Source: Ectopseudomonas guguanensis (lineage in GTDB: Bacteria; Pseudomonadota; Gammaproteobacteria; Pseudomonadales; Pseudomonadaceae). Taken from it: a DNA stretch of 64,000 nt. The number at the start of each line of letters is the position of its first letter. Position 1 is the first letter of the stretch. The stretch lies in the NCBI RefSeq assembly GCF_900104265.1, contig NZ_FNJJ01000002.1:173370-237369 (forward strand), written 5' to 3'. Below the pieces are notes generated by a model. It ran no database searches and was not told the DNA's origin. It saw only the letters and a list, made by a program, of their open reading frames with translations. Made by a program: the position numbers and the translations under genes. Below, in pieces: positions 60,172 through 64,000 of the stretch.

Positions 60172-61320
60172 TTACTCCTGAGCCGGGGTCTGGGCCGTGG
60201 CCGCCTTCGCCTCCTCGACCTGCACCGGGCTGTCCGGTCGTACCTTGGCCAGGCCGTCGACTATCACCCGCTCGCCATCGCTGACGCCGGCCAGGATCAC
60301 CCAGCGCCCGCCCGCCGTGTCACCGGTGGTGACCTGGCGCATGCGTGCCACCCCCTGCTCGTCCACTACGTAGACGAAGGTACCGCGCGGCCCCTGAGCG
60401 ACGGCACGTTCCGGCACGGTGACGGCGTTGGGACGGGTCAGACCCTTGACCCGCACTCGCACGAATTGCCCCGGCAGCAGCTTCTGCTCGGGGTTGGGCA
60501 CCACGCCACGGGCACTGACGGTGCCGGTGCCGCGATCAATCAGGCTGTCGGTGAAATCCACCTCGCCCGCGGTCGGATAGGCCGAGCCATCACCGAAATA
60601 CACGTCGACGCTGAGCTTGCCGCTGCTCGGTGGCACCAGGCTGCCTTCGGACAATTCGCGACGCAGGCGTTCGGCCTCCGCATCCGGATAGGCAAAGTTG
60701 ACGAAGATCGGGTCGAGCTGGGTGATCTGCGTCAGCAGGCTGGCACTGGGGTCGCCAGCGACGATCAGGCTGCCTTCGGAGACGCTCTCCTTGCTGGTGA
60801 TGCCGGTGATCGGCGCCTTCACCGTGGTGTAGTCGAGGTCGATCTGGCGCGACTGCACCTCGGCCTGGGCCGCCTCGATATTGGCCTTGCTCTGCTCGAA
60901 ATTGGACACCGCGTTGTCCAGCTCGCTCTCGCTGGCGAAGCCCTTCTTCTGCAGTTCACGGATGCGCTTGAGGTCGCGATCGGTCTGCCGAAAGCGCGCC
61001 TGTTCCTGTGCCAGCGCGCCCTTGGCGCGGGCCAAAGCGGCCTCGTAGGGGCGCGGATCGATGCGAAACAGCACCTGATCCTTCTGCACTCGACTACCCT
61101 CCTGGTAGGTGCGCTCCTGCAGGATGCCGCCGACCTGCGCCCTGACCTGCACCTCGCGATAGCCAGCCGTGCGCGCGGGATACTCCAGCACGATGGGCAA
61201 CTCCCCGGCCTTGACCCGCTCGACCGTTACCGCCACAGGTGGCGCCTCGGCGGCCTGAGCGCCCAGCGCGCCGACAAGGATTGCAGACAGACAGATACGA
61301 TCGAGGCGAACGAACGACAT
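60172..61320 (-). CDS. RND efflux periplasmic adaptor protein
   Basis: A 382-residue membrane-fusion protein. The start at 61320 ([20 protein letters not shown]) gives a signal peptide without a lipobox cysteine at its end, so it may be soluble or anchored another way. A lipoyl/hairpin core follows ([35 protein letters not shown]) with the beta-barrel and membrane-proximal domains after it. It is paired with the RND permease and lies opposite the TetR gene. Confidence 0.93.
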   Translation of the reverse strand: MSFVRLDRICLSAILVGALGAQAAEAPPVAVTVERVKAGELPIVLEYPARTAGYREVQVRAQVGGILQERTYQEGSRVQKDQVLFRIDPRPYEAALARAKGALAQEQARFRQTDRDLKRIRELQKKGFASESELDNAVSNFEQSKANIEAAQAEVQSRQIDLDYTTVKAPITGITSKESVSEGSLIVAGDPSASLLTQITQLDPIFVNFAYPDAEAERLRRELSEGSLVPPSSGKLSVDVYFGDGSAYPTAGEVDFTDSLIDRGTGTVSARGVVPNPEQKLLPGQFVRVRVKGLTRPNAVTVPERAVAQGPRGTFVYVVDEQGVARMRQVTTGDTAGGRWVILAGVSDGERVIVDGLAKVRPDSPVQVEEAKAATAQTPAQE

Positions 61321-61441
61321 GAGGCATCCTCTCCATGGCCAGACGCAGGGCAGCAGCGACACAACGGAGCCCCACCAGCAGGTGGGGCAAAATCGGTAAA
61401 CTCGGCACCTTCTGAGCCTAGTTCCAATTAACCGGATCGCC

Positions 61442-62062
61442 ATGCGTAAAACCAAAGAAGAGGCGGAGAAAACCCGCTACGCCATCCTCGCCGCAGCCGA
61501 ACAGTTATTCCTCGAGCGCGGTGTCGCCCATACCAGCCTCGAGCACATCGCCAGGCATGCCGGGGTGACGCGCGGGGCGGTCTACTGGCACTTCCAGAAC
61601 AAGGCGCACCTGTTCCACGAAATGCTCAACCAGGTACGCCTGCCGCTGGAGCCGCTGGCCCAGCAACTGGCGGCAGTCGACGGCCTGTCATCGCTGCAGC
61701 TGCTGCGCGATCTGTGCATCGAGGCCATGGCCAATCTGGTGCTGGATGAGCAGCGCCGACGCATCCTCACCGTGCTGCTGCGCCGCTGCGAATTCACCGA
61801 GGAGCTGCGCGAGGCCGAGGAGCGCCACGAAACCTTCGTCAACCAGTTCATCGCCCTGTGCGAACAGCAGTTCGCCCTGCCGACAGTGCAGGCGCACCTG
61901 CAGCCCGGCATCACTCCGCGCCTGGCTTCGCGCACGCTGCACGCGCTGCTCGTCGGCCTGTTCAGCGACTGGCTGCGCGACCCCAACCTGTTCGACGCCC
62001 AGACCGACACCCCGGCGATGATCGACAGCTGCTTTCGCGGCCTGCTGCGGCAATGGCCCTAG
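61442..62062 (+). CDS. TetR/AcrR family repressor of the RND pump
   Basis: A 206-residue regulator. The N-terminal HTH is TSLEHIARHAGVTRGAVYWHF, preceded by MRKTKEEAEKTRYAILAAAE, an AcrR/TtgR-like start. The C-terminal part is a typical ligand-binding helical domain. It is divergent from the adaptor gene across 121 bases, so it very likely represses both. No clear operator could be picked by eye in the gap. Confidence 0.9.
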   Translation: MRKTKEEAEKTRYAILAAAEQLFLERGVAHTSLEHIARHAGVTRGAVYWHFQNKAHLFHEMLNQVRLPLEPLAQQLAAVDGLSSLQLLRDLCIEAMANLVLDEQRRRILTVLLRRCEFTEELREAEERHETFVNQFIALCEQQFALPTVQAHLQPGITPRLASRTLHALLVGLFSDWLRDPNLFDAQTDTPAMIDSCFRGLLRQWP

Positions 62063-62075
62063 TCGAACCCTGCAC

Positions 62076-62273
62076 CTAGGCCGGCTCGACCTGGTAACCC
62101 TCTTCGCGGATAGCCGCCTCTATCCGCTCGGCCTCCAGACTAGTTTCCACACGCACCAACCCCGCGGCCAGATCGACCTCCACCCTGGCCGTCGGCTCCA
62201 GCGCCTGAATCGCCTGGGTGACGGCCCGCGAGCAATGACCGCACGACATTCCGCTAACCTTGAACTGCTGCAT
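62076..62273 (-). CDS. copZ: Copper chaperone CopZ
   Basis: A 65-residue heavy-metal-associated domain, MQQFKVSGMSCGHCSRAVTQ, with metal ligands C11 and C14. AAGGAG lies seven bases upstream. A single HMA domain of this size is a cytosolic Cu(I) chaperone that feeds CopA. A CueR-like palindrome lies 40 bases upstream and the copA gene is 0.6 kb away on the other strand. Confidence 0.92.
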   Translation of the reverse strand: MQQFKVSGMSCGHCSRAVTQAIQALEPTARVEVDLAAGLVRVETSLEAERIEAAIREEGYQVEPA

Positions 62274-62313
62274 CTGCTGACTCCTTGAAGCGATGGACGA
62301 TGGGTGTAGTCTC

Positions 62314-62336
62314 GACCTTGCCACGATGGCAAGGTC
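62314..62336. promoter_or_regulatory. CueR-like operator upstream of copZ
   Basis: GACCTTGCC and GGCAAGGTC form a perfect inverted repeat with a 5-base centre. On the minus strand the repeat begins within TTGACC, a -35 box, with a suboptimal long spacer to GAGACT/GACTAC, the layout used by MerR-family activators such as CueR. No cueR gene is in the window. Confidence 0.75.
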
Positions 62337-62385
62337 AAGCCCTGCCTTATTCGTCTGCTCCGGCTTCTGCACGAGGATCACCGCC

Positions 62386-62778
62386 ATGCGCCTGCCCTTC
62401 CCCGCCCTCGCTCTGCTGCTGGCGCCCCTGGCCCTGGCAGAACCCCTGGCCCCGTTGCCGACCACGACCCAGGGCGAAGGCTACGCGGTGCTGATCGTCT
62501 CGCGCGAGCGTCTGGAGGTGGCGACCACCTGCGAGGTCGCCCTGTATCTGTATGACCAGATGGCTGCGCGTCTGCACCAGGGCCAGTCGGTGTCCTTCAA
62601 CCTGCCACCGGGCAAGGTCACGCTGCGCCTCGGCCTGACGGGCACCGGCCCGTGCCAGGACGGCATCGCCCAGCTGAACGGACAGGCGTTGGAGCTGACT
62701 GCCGGCGAAGTGCGCCGCTACCGCATCGCCATGGGCAGCGACGGTCTGCGACTGCATGCCGCGCCTGCGCTGAACTGA
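62386..62778 (+). CDS. Small secreted protein of the copper locus
   Basis: A 130-residue protein that I do not recognise. It has a signal peptide (MRLPFPALALLLAPLALA, cleaved before EP) and a small beta-rich mature part with two cysteines (VATTCEVAL and GTGPCQDG) that could form a disulfide or bind metal. The sequence SVSFNLPPGKVTLRLG looks like a small immunoglobulin- or PEGA-like fold. AGGA lies before the ATG at 62386. It sits between copZ and copA, flanked by the two CueR-like boxes, so a copper-related role is plausible but unproven. Confidence 0.72.
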   Translation: MRLPFPALALLLAPLALAEPLAPLPTTTQGEGYAVLIVSRERLEVATTCEVALYLYDQMAARLHQGQSVSFNLPPGKVTLRLGLTGTGPCQDGIAQLNGQALELTAGEVRRYRIAMGSDGLRLHAAPALN

Positions 62779-62782
62779 AGGC

Positions 62783-62812
62783 TTGACCTTGCCATGGGGT
62801 CAAGGTTGATCC
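62783..62812 (+). promoter_or_regulatory. CueR-like promoter of copA
   Basis: TTGACC (62783-62788) is followed by an inverted repeat with ACCTT (62786-62790) and AAGGT (62802-62806), less perfect than the copZ copy, and GATCCT 19 bases on. This is the overlong-spacer form of MerR-family promoters. It starts five bases after the preceding gene. Confidence 0.7.
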
Positions 62813-62846
62813 TGTAACCATGAGTGCTGTTACAGGGAGCCTGCCC

Positions 62847-64000
62847 ATGACCACCTTCGACCTGCCGATCCAGGGCATGACCTGCGCCAGTTGCGCCGGA
62901 CGTGTCGAACGCGCACTGCGCAAGCTGCCACAGGTGACCAGCGCCAGCGTCAACCTGGCCAGCGAGCAGGCTCGCGTCGAAGCGCCGGGCGCCAGCCTGA
63001 CGCAGCTGATCGCCGCCATCGAGGACGCTGGCTATGCCGTGCCCAGCCAGCCGCTGGAACTGGGCATCGAGGGTATGACCTGCGCCAGCTGCGCCGGCCG
63101 TATCGAACGCGCCCTGCTCAAGGTGCCCGGCATCGCCCAGGTGGCGGTCAACCTGGCCGACGAGAAGGCTCACCTGCAGGTGCTCGCCGGTTTCGATCCG
63201 CAGCAGGCCGTGAAGGCCGTGGTCGCTGCCGGATACCAAGCCACCCTGCCCGACGCTTGCCCGAGCGCGGACGACGCACAGCGTCGCCTGCGCCGCGAGC
63301 GCCTGACGCTGCTGGCGGCCATCGCCCTGACCCTGCCGCTGGTGCTGCCGATGCTGGTCGAGCCCTTCGGCCTGCACTGGATGTTGCCGGCCTGGCTGCA
63401 GTTCCTGCTCGCCACACCGGTGCAGTTCATCTTCGGCGCACGCTTCTATCGCGCCGCCTGGCAGGCGCTCAAGGCGCGTGCCGGCAACATGGATCAACTG
63501 GTGGCCATCGGCACCAGCGCCGGCTACGGCCTGAGCCTGTATCAATGGGCGGTGACGCCGCCTGGCGGCATGCCGCACCTGTATTTCGAGGCCTCGGCGG
63601 TGATCATCAGCCTGATCCTGCTCGGCAAGTACCTGGAAAGCCGCGCCAAACGCCAGACCGCCAGCGCCATCCGCGCCCTGCAGGCGCTGCGCCCGGATCG
63701 CGCCGTGCGCCTGAGCGACGGCCGCGAGGAAAACGTGGCCATCGAAGCCCTGGCGCTCGGCGACCTGGTGCTGGTCAAACCGGGCGAACGCTTTCCGGTG
63801 GACGGGCGCGTGACGCAGGGCCACAGCCACGCCGACGAGGCGCTGATCAGCGGCGAAAGCCTGCCGGTGGCCAAGCAGCCGGGCGACAGGGTCACCGCCG
63901 GCGCCATCAACGGTGAAGGCCGCCTGCTGGTGGAAACCACCGCCCTGGGCGCGGAAACCGTGCTGGCGCGCATCATCCGCCTGGTGGAGGACGCCCAGGC
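62847..64000 (+). CDS. copA: Copper-exporting P-type ATPase CopA (5' part)
   Basis: The gene runs off the window; 384 codons are visible. Two N-terminal HMA domains carry GMTCASCAGR, with C13/C16 and C79/C82. The membrane helices begin near residue 155. The actuator domain is reached, with ISGESLPVAKQPG near residue 340. The CPC metal site and the DKTGT phosphorylation site lie beyond the end. P1B-1 ATPases export Cu(I) from the cytosol. Confidence 0.95.
   Translation, partial: MTTFDLPIQGMTCASCAGRVERALRKLPQVTSASVNLASEQARVEAPGASLTQLIAAIEDAGYAVPSQPLELGIEGMTCASCAGRIERALLKVPGIAQVAVNLADEKAHLQVLAGFDPQQAVKAVVAAGYQATLPDACPSADDAQRRLRRERLTLLAAIALTLPLVLPMLVEPFGLHWMLPAWLQFLLATPVQFIFGARFYRAAWQALKARAGNMDQLVAIGTSAGYGLSLYQWAVTPPGGMPHLYFEASAVIISLILLGKYLESRAKRQTASAIRALQALRPDRAVRLSDGREENVAIEALALGDLVLVKPGERFPVDGRVTQGHSHADEALISGESLPVAKQPGDRVTAGAINGEGRLLVETTALGAETVLARIIRLVEDAQ

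Noticed and set aside
57032..60181. A 1049-codon open frame on the plus strand opposite the RND permease
   Set aside because: It mirrors the permease codons, is rich in H, G, Q and R, and has no domain or ribosome site. Long antisense frames are common in high-GC genes.
61321..61441. TetR operator between the regulator and the adaptor
   Set aside because: Only weak imperfect symmetry (around GGTAAACTCGGCA and TGAGCCTAGTTCC) is seen, too poor to call a site.

Overview
The window is a high-GC chromosomal segment of a pseudomonad. Gene order supports this: the mla-ibaG-murA-hisGDC block sits beside a divergent kdsD-kdsC-lptCAB-rpoN-hpf-ptsN-rapZ-ptsO block, and mreBCD-maf-rng-yhdP-nit-tldD and roxSR are also present. 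The intergenic repeat families resemble those of the P. mendocina/oleovorans branch, but that placement rests on memory of gene order and repeats, not on a search. No rRNA, tRNA, CRISPR array, prophage or insertion sequence was seen.

1-940: 3' end of a TonB-dependent receptor and a secreted DUF4198 protein, closed by a bidirectional terminator. 1008-6000 (minus): hisC, hisD, hisG, murA and ibaG. 6078-9106 (minus): the Mla phospholipid-asymmetry transporter (mlaFEDCB). 9349-16330 (plus): Kdo synthesis (kdsD, kdsC), LPS export (lptC, lptA, lptB), sigma-54 and the nitrogen phosphotransferase group (rpoN, hpf, ptsN, rapZ, ptsO). Between them these blocks supply enzymes for LPS, peptidoglycan and outer-membrane lipid balance.

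16386-29480 (mostly minus): pmbA/tldD proteolysis with darP between them, a nitrilase-family amidase, the AsmA-like protein YhdP, RNase G, Maf, and the cell-shape proteins MreD, MreC and MreB. 29708-32919 (plus): gatCAB for tRNA-dependent amidation. 32988-39733: an RlpA-like lipoprotein, a Ca/Na exchanger, an orphan carboxymuconolactone decarboxylase-like protein, an AEC transporter, an unrecognised zinc-ribbon-like protein, the redox two-component system RoxSR and a SIMPL protein.

39956-47603 (plus): a dipeptide ABC transporter operon with two binding proteins, two permeases and two ATPases. It is broken up by REP-type palindromes. Two of the repeat-bearing spacers are read through by small ORFs whose stop codons overlap the next start codon. 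47863-57000: a degenerate REC/HD protein, Ada, a DJ-1/PfpI protein, a purine permease, trmA, a small membrane protein, a DUF411 protein, a frameshifted ypfJ-type metallopeptidase and a Bcr/CflA exporter. 57029-62062: an RND pump with its adaptor and a divergent TetR regulator. 62076-64000: a copper block (copZ, a small secreted protein, copA running off the end) with two CueR-like operators.

The most unusual content is between genes. At least five families of hairpin repeats occur, several with a GTAG header, and no RAYT transposase is present in the window. Other points of interest are the structured element between hisG and murA, the bridging small ORFs in the dpp operon, the doubly degenerate REC/HD protein and a possible AUU start codon for mreC.
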